A stretch of 64,000 nucleotides of DNA from Chthonomonas sp. UBA2017 (GCA_002335425.1 DDCB01000008.1:1-64000), one strand, 5' to 3'. Shown: positions 36,354 to 45,222, counted from the first letter of the stretch. Numbers and translations: made by a program. Notes: generated from the sequence alone by a model not told the origin.

Positions 36354-37993
36354 CAGCTCGCGCTCCGAGTCGGCAAGATTCGGAGCCGCCGATTGGGCTC
36401 TTCGCCGACGCTCTCAGCCGCGAGACGCTTGCTTTCCGCGAGTTGGTGTTGGAGCTTTCGGAGGCGGGCATCGCGAGGGCCAAGGTCGATCGGCTTGCCC
36501 GTTTGCAAGACTTGCTCGACGGCCCGAGCCGCCTCTTCGACGGCGTCCTTTTCGAGGTCTTTGCGGTCGCCTTGGCCAACCACGTCCTGGAGCGCGGTCG
36601 CGATTTGGGCGAAGGTGTTCGACTTCACAACCACGATCGGAACGGACTTCCTGAGCTCCTTGAGCTTGTTGGGACCATTTTGGACCGTCGAGCGGATCGC
36701 AATCACGGCATCGGCTTGGTGAATGTCGTTGCAGATGATCGCCGAGGCCTTTGACTCGCGAATGGCTCGTTCGAGCCGAGTCCGAGCAATACCGTAGGGG
36801 TAGATTCGGACCGGGTCTTGGCTCGAGCGTCGCTCACGAGTGGGCGCACGAGCGGGCGCAGGGGGCCGCTGAATCTCCTGGCTGTTGGTTCGCTCGACCT
36901 TCTCGGGTCGGTGCGACAAGGAAGGGAACTTCTGATTGAAGCCCGGCTCGGCGATTTCGGGGGTCTCTTCCTCTTGGATGACCTCCATTTGGCCCGAGGC
37001 TTTGCGCACCCGAATCTCTGGGCGGGGCGGCAGGCCGCGCAACATCAGGTCCACGGTCTTTTGTACGTTGGTGTGAACGGCGAGCCGGTCGTAGTCCAAC
37101 AGCTCGATGATGACGTCGAACGTTGGCGGGGCTTTGCGCTCCAGGACTGTCTTTTGGGTCCCTCGTCGCCGGGCTTCGTCGTCCGAGAGGGTCACAGCTT
37201 GAATCCCGCCGATCAAGTCGCAGAGGGTCGGGTTCAGCATCAGATTTTCGAGCGACTGGCCGTGGGCCGTGCCGATGAGTTGAACTCCACGCTCGTTGAT
37301 CGTCCGGGCCGCCATCGCTTCTTGCTCGGTCCCAATTTCGTCGATGACGATCACTTCGGGCATGTGGTTTTCGACCGCCTCGATCATCGTTTGGTGCTGG
37401 AGCGAGGGGATGCGGACTTGCATGCGTCGAGCCGACCCGATACCGGGATGCGGCACGTCGCCGTCGCCCGCGATTTCGTTCGAAGTATCGACGATCACGA
37501 CCCGCCGACCGACCTCGTCGGCCAAAACCCGGGCGACTTCGCGCAGCTTCGTGGTTTTCCCGATTCCGGGGCGGCCCAAGAAGAGGATCGATTGACCCGA
37601 GCGCACGAGATCATCAATGATGTCGATGGTGCCTTCGAGAGCCCGGCCGACTCGGCAAGTCAGCCCGATGATTCGGCCTTGGCGATTGCGAATGCAGGAG
37701 ATTCGGTGGAGAGTTCGCTCGATGCCTGCCCGATTGTCCTCGCCAAACTCGCCGATGGCTTTGACAACAAACTCGATGTCGTGCTCGCTGACGGTGACGT
37801 TGGCCATGCGGTCGATCCGGTCGCGAAAACGCACTTCGGCGGGGCGGCCATAGTCCAACACAACCTCGACCAAAGAGTCGAAGTCGGCCCCGACCTGGAG
37901 TTTTTCTCGGATCACCGGGGGCAGGATATTCAGGAATTGCGGAAGACCGTCGGTAAAGATAGACATTGCGTCAGCCGGTTCAAGCAGCGCCAT
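36353..37993 (-). CDS. Ycf45-like AAA ATPase with C-terminal R3H domain
   Basis: 546 aa. The ATPase core resembles the SpoIIIAA/Ycf45 group: Walker A FLGRPGIGKTTKLREVA, VVIVDTSNEIAGDGDVPHPG, Walker B EVIVIDEIGTEQEAMAA, and LIGTAHGQSLENLMLNPTL. After a Pro/Glu/Arg-rich linker (about 335-400) comes a second domain with RIYPYGIARTRLERAI and a C-terminal R3H element (RKLQH, RxxxH) followed by ESKRLAAESVGEEPNRRL. A nucleic-acid-linked function is expected but not defined for the family. ATG 37993 is tentative; ATG 37966 is also possible. Confidence 0.85.
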   Translation of the reverse strand: MALLEPADAMSIFTDGLPQFLNILPPVIREKLQVGADFDSLVEVVLDYGRPAEVRFRDRIDRMANVTVSEHDIEFVVKAIGEFGEDNRAGIERTLHRISCIRNRQGRIIGLTCRVGRALEGTIDIIDDLVRSGQSILFLGRPGIGKTTKLREVARVLADEVGRRVVIVDTSNEIAGDGDVPHPGIGSARRMQVRIPSLQHQTMIEAVENHMPEVIVIDEIGTEQEAMAARTINERGVQLIGTAHGQSLENLMLNPTLCDLIGGIQAVTLSDDEARRRGTQKTVLERKAPPTFDVIIELLDYDRLAVHTNVQKTVDLMLRGLPPRPEIRVRKASGQMEVIQEEETPEIAEPGFNQKFPSLSHRPEKVERTNSQEIQRPPAPARAPTRERRSSQDPVRIYPYGIARTRLERAIRESKASAIICNDIHQADAVIAIRSTVQNGPNKLKELRKSVPIVVVKSNTFAQIATALQDVVGQGDRKDLEKDAVEEAARAVEQVLQTGKPIDLGPRDARLRKLQHQLAESKRLAAESVGEEPNRRLRILPTRSAS

Positions 37994-38036
37994 ATTGCAG
38001 GGACGCCTCGCCCTGGCATGGGGCCGCTTGGCCTTG

Positions 38037-39173
38037 TTAAAAAATCTTCAAATCGATGAGCGTGACCGTCGCAGTGCGGGTTTGACCTTTCGACCAAAAC
38101 TCGATCTTGACTTGGTCTCCAGGGGATTTATCGGTCATGAACTTCTGAAAGTCCAGGACGTCGTCCATCGGCTTGCCGTCGATTGAGAGGAGAATATCAT
38201 ACTGCTTCATGCCCGCTTGGCCGGCGGGACCTTGTGGGTCCACTTGGGTCATAAAGACCCCTTTTCGAGGCGGCTCAACGCCCATTTCGCTCTGATAGCT
38301 CTCGCGAAAACGCGCGTTATTGAGGATGCCAGGAGTGGGCTGGCTGTTCACCCCGAGGTAGCCGTAGCGGGCTCGCCCGAACTTAATCAGGTCTTCGACG
38401 ATCCTCTGGGCTCGGTCGATCGGGATGGCGAACCCGATTCCCACAGATCCTCCGCTTGGCGAGGCGATCGCCGTATTGATTCCGACGAGTTCGCCTTGGT
38501 CGTTCGCCAAGGCGCCCCCGGAGTTCCCTTGGTTAATTGCGGCGTCCGTTTGGATGGCGTTCACAATGACCGAACTCTGGGTTGGCAAAGTGCGGTCCAG
38601 GCTGCTGACCACTCCCACGCTCACGGTGTTTTCATAGCCGAGCGGATTGCCCACGGCGATGACCCACTGGCCGATTTTCAGGCTGCCGCTCCGGCCCATT
38701 CGCGCGGGTTGGAGGTCTTTCGCAGTGATCTTGAGCACCGCCAGATCGCTCCGCGGGTCGCGGCCGACGAGCTTGGCATCCACACTGCGGCCATCGCTCA
38801 AGTGGACCTGAATGGCGGTGGCCCGCTCGATGACGTGGTTGTTCGTGAGGACGTAGCCGTCTTCGGAGATAATGACGCCTGAGCCTTCGCCGCCGCTTTC
38901 GACCGTCTCGCCAAACCAGTTTTGTTGCTGGGTGACGGTGTCCACGGCGACCACGCTCGGCATGATTCGGCTGGCGGCCTCGGAAAAATCAGTCGGAACC
39001 GAAAGAGACTCCGCATTTGGCCGCTGGACCGTCCGCGCCTTTTCGAAGAGGCCTTCGGTCCGCGAGCGCTCGGCTCGCGTCGAGAGCATCTGATTCACTT
39101 GGAGCACAGCCAGTGCCCCCACCACGCCGAGAGCGACACAACCTGCAAAGAGACCGAGACGATTCCAACTCAC
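38037..39173 (-). CDS. HtrA/Deg-type serine protease with one PDZ domain
   Basis: Membrane-anchored envelope quality-control protease, 378 aa. One N-terminal span (LGLFAGCVALGVVGALAVL), then the trypsin-like domain with catalytic His (YVLTNNHVIERA), Asp (DPRSDLAVLKI) and Ser (NQGNSGGALANDQG), then one PDZ (GYLGVNSQPTPGIL, GPAGQAGMKQYDILLSIDGK). This is the DegS/HhoA-like layout. A 43-bp gap separates it from the R3H ATPase downstream. Confidence 0.95.
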   Translation of the reverse strand: MSWNRLGLFAGCVALGVVGALAVLQVNQMLSTRAERSRTEGLFEKARTVQRPNAESLSVPTDFSEAASRIMPSVVAVDTVTQQQNWFGETVESGGEGSGVIISEDGYVLTNNHVIERATAIQVHLSDGRSVDAKLVGRDPRSDLAVLKITAKDLQPARMGRSGSLKIGQWVIAVGNPLGYENTVSVGVVSSLDRTLPTQSSVIVNAIQTDAAINQGNSGGALANDQGELVGINTAIASPSGGSVGIGFAIPIDRAQRIVEDLIKFGRARYGYLGVNSQPTPGILNNARFRESYQSEMGVEPPRKGVFMTQVDPQGPAGQAGMKQYDILLSIDGKPMDDVLDFQKFMTDKSPGDQVKIEFWSKGQTRTATVTLIDLKIF

Positions 39174-39188
39174 GTTCTTACTTACGCC

Positions 39189-39214
39189 ATCGGGGAGCGC
39201 TTTGGCTCCCCGAT
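39189..39214 (-). terminator. Hairpin between the PDZ-hydrolase and HtrA genes
   Basis: A perfect 10-bp stem, ATCGGGGAGC and GCTCCCCGAT, with a 6-nt loop, in the 55-bp gap after the hydrolase stop (39229) and before HtrA. It is not followed by a T-run on the minus strand, so it may attenuate or stabilise rather than terminate. Confidence 0.45.
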
Positions 39215-39228
39215 TCAGGCGAGTTGGT

Positions 39229-40626
39229 CTATTCGGCCTGGGCCGAGGCAGACGCCGGGAAGTGCTTTTTCAGCCATTCTCGAATGACTTCAATCACATT
39301 CGGATTGAATTTGTTGCCAGGCTTGCCCCACTTGCTCATGCTGTCGGCTTGAGAGTCGGTCTCATTGAATCCGTGGTCGCTGCGCGCGAGCAGTTGGAAC
39401 GTCGCCTTGCCGGGATTCGAGCGATTCACCGCTTCGGCCAGGAACTCATGATCTTCGCGGCACGTGACAAAGTCGTTTTCTCCATAGAGCAATAAGGCAG
39501 GCCCTTTCACCGACTCCCACGCTCCGGCGATGTTCGTTTTTGCGATCGTTTGAAAAAATGGAATTCCGACACCGCTCATCGTCTTTCCATCTGGAACATT
39601 TTGCTGGATAAAGGCTTGGAGTCCGGGTCGCTCATTCTTGATCTTTTCTAAACTCCAACCCTCGGCAAAGAGAAGTGAAACGAGCGGGACATATTGCTTC
39701 ATATAGGCTTCGGTTTGGGCCGCGGTGGCCCCTCCGAGGAGAAGCTGCCTGCGGGTGTTTTCGATCATATATTCGGTCCAGTCTTTTCCACCGGTCGCGG
39801 CTGCGATCATCCCCGAAACAGGCTCGTTTTTGTTCACAATCGGTCCGAAAACCCCGCCCATGCTGTGGCCAAAAATGACCAACTTGCTTGTATCGACAAA
39901 GTCATACGTCTTGGCCATTCGTACGGCTTGAATGTAGGCATCGAGCTCCTCTTCGAACGTTAAATCCGTGTAGAGCGGCCCTTCACTATCTCCTTGTCCG
40001 GGCTTTTCGATTCGAACCGTCGCATACCCCACTTGGGCCAAGGGGCCGAGAATGTTTCCATATGGCATCGTTGCGAAAGGTCCGTCCATACTGTAGGCTC
40101 CAATTCCCGGGATCATGAAGATCGTCGGGTACTTCTTTTGGCCCTCTGGATGAGTGGCGATGATCCGGATTCTCTTCCCTTGGCTGACCACTTGGTCATA
40201 GATCACCTTCTGGCCGGGTTCGACTTGTCGGGGTCGCTCTTGAATCGTTCCGGTCAACTCGACTCTTTTGCCTTGGCGGAGCACCTCAAGTTTCGTGGGT
40301 TGGCCCCCGATCAGGTTTCGAACCGCAACCGCCAGATCCTGGGGCTGGCGCAAGGATGTGCTGCCAATTCGCAACAAAATGTCGCCCGGCTGAACTCCGA
40401 GCTTGGCGGCGGTGAGATTGGGGACCACCGAATCTACCCGACGCCCCTCGCCAGCGGCGAGTCCCGATGCCTGGGCTTGCTCGGGCGTCAGCAAGGCCAA
40501 CTGGACGCCGAGTGCACCCTTTCGAGGGAGAGGCTCTCCCCGTGGGGGCGGGGCCGCCCCCGAAAAAACGGTCAAACTGAGGGTTGAAAAGAGAACGAAA
40601 TTCCGAATCCAAGATGTCTTATTCAC
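39229..40626 (-). CDS. PDZ-fused alpha/beta hydrolase, secreted
   Basis: 465 aa. GTG 40624-40626 opens a signal peptide (KTSWIRNFVLFSTLSLTVFSGA). An N-terminal PDZ domain (about 30-120) has GALGVQLALLTPEQAQASGL and AAKLGVQPGDILLRIGS. The hydrolase domain has the nucleophile elbow VIFGHSMGGVFGP, the acid region LLLYGENDFV and His in RSDHGFNETD. PDZ plus hydrolase suggests substrate or partner docking at the envelope. No Shine-Dalgarno is seen; the start lies only 16 bp from the ATG of the divergent regulator. Confidence 0.85.
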   Translation of the reverse strand: MNKTSWIRNFVLFSTLSLTVFSGAAPPPRGEPLPRKGALGVQLALLTPEQAQASGLAAGEGRRVDSVVPNLTAAKLGVQPGDILLRIGSTSLRQPQDLAVAVRNLIGGQPTKLEVLRQGKRVELTGTIQERPRQVEPGQKVIYDQVVSQGKRIRIIATHPEGQKKYPTIFMIPGIGAYSMDGPFATMPYGNILGPLAQVGYATVRIEKPGQGDSEGPLYTDLTFEEELDAYIQAVRMAKTYDFVDTSKLVIFGHSMGGVFGPIVNKNEPVSGMIAAATGGKDWTEYMIENTRRQLLLGGATAAQTEAYMKQYVPLVSLLFAEGWSLEKIKNERPGLQAFIQQNVPDGKTMSGVGIPFFQTIAKTNIAGAWESVKGPALLLYGENDFVTCREDHEFLAEAVNRSNPGKATFQLLARSDHGFNETDSQADSMSKWGKPGNKFNPNVIEVIREWLKKHFPASASAQAE

Positions 40627-40642
40627 GATTCTGAGAATACGG

Positions 40643-41215
40643 ATGGCAATGACACCCCACCAGGACCAAAGTCCCGACCGAGCCCGACTCTTGCTCCACC
40701 CGGAGAGGAGTCGCATTGTCTTGATGCTTCACGAAGCGCCCTTGACCGCGCAAGAGTTGCGAGTTCGATTGCCGGATATCCCTCTGGGGAGCCTTTATCG
40801 CCATCTGAATCTGCTGATTGAGGCCGATTGGGTCGAGACGATCGGGAAGGCTCGAAATCGAAAATTCGCCCCGGTCTTTCGCTCGAACTACCTCAGTTCG
40901 GCCGAGCGGGAGCGGATCACGGCCGAGTCGCTCCCGAGTTTAGCTCGGCTGATCTTGGAGATCGTGGATCGAAGCTTTGTGCGATTTGCTGCCCAGGCAG
41001 AATTTCCGCTTCCGGATGGTGAAGTCGCCCTGGTGAACCAAGCGTTATGGCTGACCGATGAGGAGTATGAGGCGTTTCGAAGCCAGGTCAAAACGCTCTT
41101 TGCTCTGGCCGATCGCGAGCCGACCCCGGGAATGCGGCGGCGGATGATCGCTTATTTTGCGGTGCCAGAGCCCGAGGATTCGGGGGCCTCGCTGGAGCCT
41201 GGGACATCAAGTTGA
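40643..41215 (+). CDS. ArsR-like winged-helix regulator
   Basis: 190 aa. The N-terminal winged HTH is LLLHPERSRIVLMLHEAPLT, then AQELRVRLPDIPLGSLYRHL and LNLLIEADWVETIGKARNR. The C-terminal half is helical (LARLILEIVDRSFVRFAAQA). ATG 40643 or 40649 starts the protein; longer in-frame versions run antisense through the hydrolase leader and are rejected. Divergent placement beside the PDZ-hydrolase gene makes that gene its likely target. Confidence 0.82.
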   Translation: MAMTPHQDQSPDRARLLLHPERSRIVLMLHEAPLTAQELRVRLPDIPLGSLYRHLNLLIEADWVETIGKARNRKFAPVFRSNYLSSAERERITAESLPSLARLILEIVDRSFVRFAAQAEFPLPDGEVALVNQALWLTDEEYEAFRSQVKTLFALADREPTPGMRRRMIAYFAVPEPEDSGASLEPGTSS

Positions 41216-41225
41216 AGTCCCAGGC
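41197..41225. terminator. Bidirectional hairpin between convergent genes
   Basis: GCCTGGGAC and GTCCCAGGC (9 bp) with an 11-nt loop that itself contains TCAA/TTGA. It spans the stop of the ArsR-like gene and faces the end of the M56 protease gene (41241). T-runs are lacking on both sides. Confidence 0.45.
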
Positions 41226-41240
41226 CCGAAGTCACCGAGT

Positions 41241-43478
41241 TTATCGGGGGCTGACTCGGACGGTTTGGAGCTTTCCGGACTGCCAAGTGATTTCGACCCA
41301 GAAGCTCTTCGTACCCGCGACCACTCTGGACATCGCCTTGCGGTCGGTGTACTCGGTTTTCACCTGAACCCGGGCGGGATCCAATCCGCGCTCCGCTGCG
41401 ACCAGTTGGGCCAGCGGAACCAGCAGACGCGTGAAGACCGGTCTCGGGAGGCCGTTCGAGTCGCTTTCGAAGTCGGAAATCTTTTCGTCTGCGACCAAGC
41501 GCCGAACATCGTCGAGGTTCTCGGGCGAAAACGCCTCAGCTCGCCCGTTGACCACTCGAATCAGCTTTCGCACCGGGCTTTCGGGTGAGGACTGGAGCGG
41601 GACATCTTTTAGGATCGGGAGATCTTGCAGGCTCTCACTCAGGAAGAACCGACTCCGAAACGCGCGCATGATCGCTTCGGACTCGATGGGTCGGAGCTGA
41701 GGCGAACGCGACTTCGCCCCCATCGACTTTTGATGGATCGGCATCGCAAGCTCCATCGCCGGAGGCGGCTCGGTTTGAGGCAAGAACGCCGTAAGCTCTT
41801 GTCGGCTATAAACCTTTCCTTGACCGTCGATGTATTCGGTTTTTGCTAATCCCACTCCTCGGACGAACGTGTAGCGAATGGAACTCTTCCCCCATTCGGC
41901 GGTTTGTTCGATCTCGACAACGGTGGCGGGTCGTCGACCGATTCGAAGGTCGGTAGGCTCATCCACCGAAAGGACGCGGCCGCGCAGGGTGCTCGGGTCG
42001 GGCCATTTCGGTTTGGGATTCTTGGGATCGACCGTGATCTGGCCTCGAAACGGCTCTTTCCAGGTCCAGGTCTGGCCCTTTTGGGGCTTTTTCGGAAGAA
42101 TCATCCCGTCCTCGCGGGGCGGCTCGAAGCCGGGCTCGGACGAGATCAGCGTCGTCCTCCAAACTCCGGTCAGCCCTTGGCGATTCCAGGCGAAGTAGTC
42201 GAAGGTCTTCCAGATCTTTCCACTCGGAGTGGTGGATTCTTTCAAGAATTCGAGCACCGGAATCGGCGAAACATTCTTGCGAGACCAGGCGGTCCAAGTT
42301 TCGGTTTGGACCCCTTCGGCGGAAGTGACCTCATAGACCCAGCGTGAACCTTCAACGAACGGGAAAAAGTCCGTTGAGTCGGCGGTGCGTTGAGGGACGA
42401 CGTCAAGAGCCGAAAGTGTGAGCGCCGTCGCCGCCATGCAGACGGTGACCGCACCCAAGGTGACCCGGCGGGTGAGTTGTGGATTCATGAGGATGCTCCT
42501 TGCGTTTTTGAGAGATTCGATCCGTTCACTCAGCGGCGAGGCCGGACCAAAAAGGGCGAGGGCGATGGACGCCCGGGTGGGGGTGAGTGCGCGCTCGGCA
42601 AACCAGAGCAAGGTCTCGGCCAGGGGGCGTCCACTCCCTTGATCCTGACTGACCATGGCGTCGCCTTCGCAGTCTTGAGCGAGCTCCAGTCTTCGGAGGA
42701 CCCAACCCACTCCGGGGATCCAGCCGTAGAGGCACCGAACGACGTCGGCGAGCTGCTTCTGGCGCACATGACCCAGTCGGAGGTGATAAAGCTCATGCAG
42801 CACAATCGAACGAACTTGGACCTCGGGCAACTCGCGGATCGCATCCGGCAAAGCGAGAGTCGAAGGGATCCCCCCGAGAATGAAGGGCGGCATCGAATCG
42901 CACCTTTTCAGCTTGCTTTCGGGAAGGCCGAGACGGAGCGATTCTTGACGCACCATTTCGGCGCAAGAGCCCTCGTTCCAATCGGGGAGCTGATCGACCT
43001 GGCATCGAAACCGCCGACTTCGAAGGATGTGCAATCCCCCCACCAGCAAGACGCCGAGGGCCCAAGTCCCAGCCAAGAATGAACCGATCGATCGAGGCCC
43101 GGTGCCCGATGCTTCAGAGATCGTTCGTTGAGGCGCCACCAAGCTCAGCGGCCCTTCGCCCGGAGTCATTTGAGCCGGCGATGAGACTGCAGAAGTTGGC
43201 GGACTCGGGCGAAGCACCTCGCCCGCAGCTTGGGCTGGCTTGCGCTCCAACTGAACGGGTCGAGACCAATAGAGAGCCCCCGGGATCATCGGGGCGGCGA
43301 GGATCAACACCAGTGCGACTGTCAGCCACGGGGCTTCCACCCGGTGATGCGGCCACACTCGCCGGGCGAGCCACCCAAGGACCGCAGCAAAAAAGCAGAT
43401 CAAGAAGACCGTGGTGGCTAGAGCAAGCAAGGCCATCATGATCGGATCGCGAACGAGCATTTGGAACGGGGAGTTCAT
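41241..43478 (-). CDS. BlaR1-like M56 metallopeptidase with an added extracellular beta domain
   Basis: Membrane sensor-protease expected to cleave or inactivate the BlaI-like repressor encoded before it; 745 aa. Membrane spans lie at about 13-38, 50-70, 133-152 and 337-358. The zinc site HELYH (228-232) and a third ligand region LAQDCEGDAM (267-276) sit between spans 3 and 4. Instead of the penicillin-binding sensor of BlaR1, the C-terminus is a beta domain beginning DFFPFVEGSRWVYEV (about 370) and containing FVRGVGLAKTEY, the pattern of the secreted proteins at 6635-9425. A further region (about 600-745) follows. Overlaps the regulator by ATGA. Confidence 0.9.
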   Translation of the reverse strand: MNSPFQMLVRDPIMMALLALATTVFLICFFAAVLGWLARRVWPHHRVEAPWLTVALVLILAAPMIPGALYWSRPVQLERKPAQAAGEVLRPSPPTSAVSSPAQMTPGEGPLSLVAPQRTISEASGTGPRSIGSFLAGTWALGVLLVGGLHILRSRRFRCQVDQLPDWNEGSCAEMVRQESLRLGLPESKLKRCDSMPPFILGGIPSTLALPDAIRELPEVQVRSIVLHELYHLRLGHVRQKQLADVVRCLYGWIPGVGWVLRRLELAQDCEGDAMVSQDQGSGRPLAETLLWFAERALTPTRASIALALFGPASPLSERIESLKNARSILMNPQLTRRVTLGAVTVCMAATALTLSALDVVPQRTADSTDFFPFVEGSRWVYEVTSAEGVQTETWTAWSRKNVSPIPVLEFLKESTTPSGKIWKTFDYFAWNRQGLTGVWRTTLISSEPGFEPPREDGMILPKKPQKGQTWTWKEPFRGQITVDPKNPKPKWPDPSTLRGRVLSVDEPTDLRIGRRPATVVEIEQTAEWGKSSIRYTFVRGVGLAKTEYIDGQGKVYSRQELTAFLPQTEPPPAMELAMPIHQKSMGAKSRSPQLRPIESEAIMRAFRSRFFLSESLQDLPILKDVPLQSSPESPVRKLIRVVNGRAEAFSPENLDDVRRLVADEKISDFESDSNGLPRPVFTRLLVPLAQLVAAERGLDPARVQVKTEYTDRKAMSRVVAGTKSFWVEITWQSGKLQTVRVSPR

Positions 43479-43882
43479 TTCTGATTTTCCTCAGCTTGGG
43501 ATTCATTGAGGAGCTTGCGGAGTCGGTGAATCTCCTCGGCAGAGACTCGGCCGCTCCCCAAAAGATTCAAGACCATTCGACTCGGCGAGCCGCCAAAAAA
43601 CCGATTCAAAAACCCATCAGCCAGATGAGCGGCGGCGTGATCGGACTCATGGAGCGGGCGATAGAGCGCCCCTCGTCCGTTTCCCATTCGGGCGATCCAA
43701 CCTCGTTCGACGAGCCGCCCGAGGAGGGTGATCACGGTCGTGCGGGCCATCGGCCGAACCCGGTTGGCCTGGGCCCAGACCTCCGCCGCGGTGAGCCCTG
43801 CTTCGGGCCCTTCGGCGAGAATCTCAAGGAGAGCCCACTGGGCCCCGGTCGGCGGATCGGAAGGAGAATCATGTTTAGACAT
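43475..43882 (-). CDS. BlaI/MecI-family repressor
   Basis: 135 aa. Winged HTH: TGAQWALLEILAEGPEAGLT, then AAEVWAQANRVRPMARTTVI and TLLGRLVERGWIARMGNGRG. The C-terminal dimerisation helices include LADGFLNRFFGGSPSRMVLN, near the usual BlaI cleavage region. It starts 5 bp from a 36-bp inverted repeat (43888-43923) that is probably its operator, so it is likely self-regulated. Coupled to the M56 protease. Confidence 0.92.
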   Translation of the reverse strand: MSKHDSPSDPPTGAQWALLEILAEGPEAGLTAAEVWAQANRVRPMARTTVITLLGRLVERGWIARMGNGRGALYRPLHESDHAAAHLADGFLNRFFGGSPSRMVLNLLGSGRVSAEEIHRLRKLLNESQAEENQK

Positions 43883-43887
43883 CTGTA

Positions 43888-43923
43888 GAGATCATACTTC
43901 GACTTTTGTCGAAATGGTGTCTC
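43888..43923. promoter_or_regulatory. Probable BlaI-type operator overlapping the repressor promoter
   Basis: A perfect 6-bp inverted repeat TTCGAC-TTTT-GTCGAA (43898-43913) lies inside a longer imperfect one with outer arms GAGA/TCTC, all centred at 43905.5. On the minus strand TATGAT (43891-43896), a good -10, lies 8 nt before the repressor ATG (43882), so repressor bound here would block its own promoter. The site also lies about 40 bp upstream of the divergent VOC gene, and may control it too. Confidence 0.7.
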
Positions 43924-43961
43924 TTTTTGGAGTTTTTTTGAAAATCGAGTAGGGTGGGGCC

Positions 43962-44333
43962 ATGATTCGAGGGGTTCACACGATGTTTTATTCGGACCAA
44001 GCCGCGGCGCTGAGAGCTTTTATGCGAGACGTCCTGGGGTTTTCGGCCACCGACGTAGGGGACGGCTGGCTGATCTTCGACCTGCCCGAGGCCGACATGG
44101 GGATTCATCCGACGGATCATCCGGGGAGCCCGGCCAGCGGGACGGCCGAGATCAGTTTTTATTGCGACGACATTCAATCGACGGTCGACGAGCTCCAGGG
44201 CCGCGGTGTGGAGTTCGTGAGTGACATCGAAGACCACGGATATGGCTGGGTCACGCGGATGAAAGTGCCGGGTGGATTTGAGATTCAGCTTTACCAGCCG
44301 AAGTACGAACGCGACCGCTCCTCGCTCCGGTGA
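43962..44333 (+). CDS. VOC-superfamily protein (glyoxalase/bleomycin-resistance-like)
   Basis: 123 aa, one pair of beta-alpha-beta-beta-beta modules: MIRGVHTMFYSDQAAALRAF, ADMGIHPTDHPG, ISFYCDDIQSTVDELQGRGV, KVPGGFEIQLYQPKY. The metal ligands His6 and Glu near the end (FEIQLY) are present. It is divergent from the BlaI-like gene, with the operator between them, hinting that it belongs to that regulon. TAGGGT lies 6 nt before ATG, a possible leaderless start. Confidence 0.85.
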   Translation: MIRGVHTMFYSDQAAALRAFMRDVLGFSATDVGDGWLIFDLPEADMGIHPTDHPGSPASGTAEISFYCDDIQSTVDELQGRGVEFVSDIEDHGYGWVTRMKVPGGFEIQLYQPKYERDRSSLR

Positions 44334-44481
44334 ATTACTGGAAATCCCCCGTCTGATCGCCAGGATTCTCTTAATATCCTTTCAGTTTGAACTCTTGTTG
44401 AAGTAGCTTTGCTGATTGGAAGCCGTGTGGTGCATTTGCGCCACAAATTCGGCCCGATATTTGCAAGGAGAAACGAGAGCA

Positions 44482-45195
44482 ATGTTCAACCGATGGACCC
44501 TCATCCTATCATTCGCAGGACTGGCCGCCACGAGCCAAGCTGTGACGACCACCTTTTTGACCCCGTTTGAAACCGCTGGCCAGGAGGCCCTCTATGTCCA
44601 GTCGGTGAACTGGATTGCCGAAGGCCGCATCGCCAACCGCGTCGCGACGGGCGACCAAGAGATGACCCTGCAGGATCTCTCTTCGGCGACCCAATCGAAC
44701 GGGCAACACACTTGGATTGCGACCCACCAGAACGACTTCAGCTTGAATTACAACGGCGGAACGAAGCTGGCGACGTGGGCGATCACGAACCACCTCGGAG
44801 TGACGACCACGATCACGCGGACGATCCAGCAGCCGAATTTCACCGATATGTGGATTCGGGTCCGAGGCCGCAACAACACCGTGGGCGGGCCCGATGAGAT
44901 GCGACTGACCAACCTCGCCCTCGACGGGACCCCCCTCTCGATTTCGAGCGTGACCGGACCGACCGGCGGGGTGCAAGGCGTCGCGCTTTGGGTTCAAAAT
45001 GGGGATCTGGCGAACGGATTTACCTTGACCGGCAAGGCTCAATTCGCCTGGATTTCGGCAACGCCGCCTTCGGGAAGCAACGTGGCCTTCCAAATCAAGC
45101 TGGGCACGCCCCAACCGGTGCCGGAGCCAGCAACAATGGCCGCCCTCGGCCTCGGGGCGGCTTACTTGGCTCGACGCAAGCGCAAGTCGGCCTAA
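44482..45195 (+). CDS. PEP-CTERM protein 1
   Basis: 237 aa, exported. The start ATG 44482 follows AAGGAG. Signal peptide: MFNRWTLILSFAGLAATSQA. The body is beta-like and Thr/Asn-rich (TLQDLSSATQSNGQHTWIA). The C-terminus is the sorting tail VPEPATMAALGLGAAYL, a hydrophobic stretch, then ARRKRKSA. Such proteins are normally processed by an exosortase, none of which is in the window. Upstream 44334-44481 contains only the leader. Confidence 0.85.
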   Translation: MFNRWTLILSFAGLAATSQAVTTTFLTPFETAGQEALYVQSVNWIAEGRIANRVATGDQEMTLQDLSSATQSNGQHTWIATHQNDFSLNYNGGTKLATWAITNHLGVTTTITRTIQQPNFTDMWIRVRGRNNTVGGPDEMRLTNLALDGTPLSISSVTGPTGGVQGVALWVQNGDLANGFTLTGKAQFAWISATPPSGSNVAFQIKLGTPQPVPEPATMAALGLGAAYLARRKRKSA

Positions 45196-45222
45196 CTTCT
45201 TTCGACCTTCATCGCTCGCCAA

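Noticed and set aside
36818..38059. 413-codon plus-strand frame
   Set aside because: Exact antisense of the R3H ATPase, which has clear Walker motifs.
41241..43882. Beta-lactam-resistance cassette (blaR1-blaI-bla)
   Set aside because: The protease lacks the penicillin-binding sensor domain and no beta-lactamase gene is nearby; the pair is likely a general envelope sensor.
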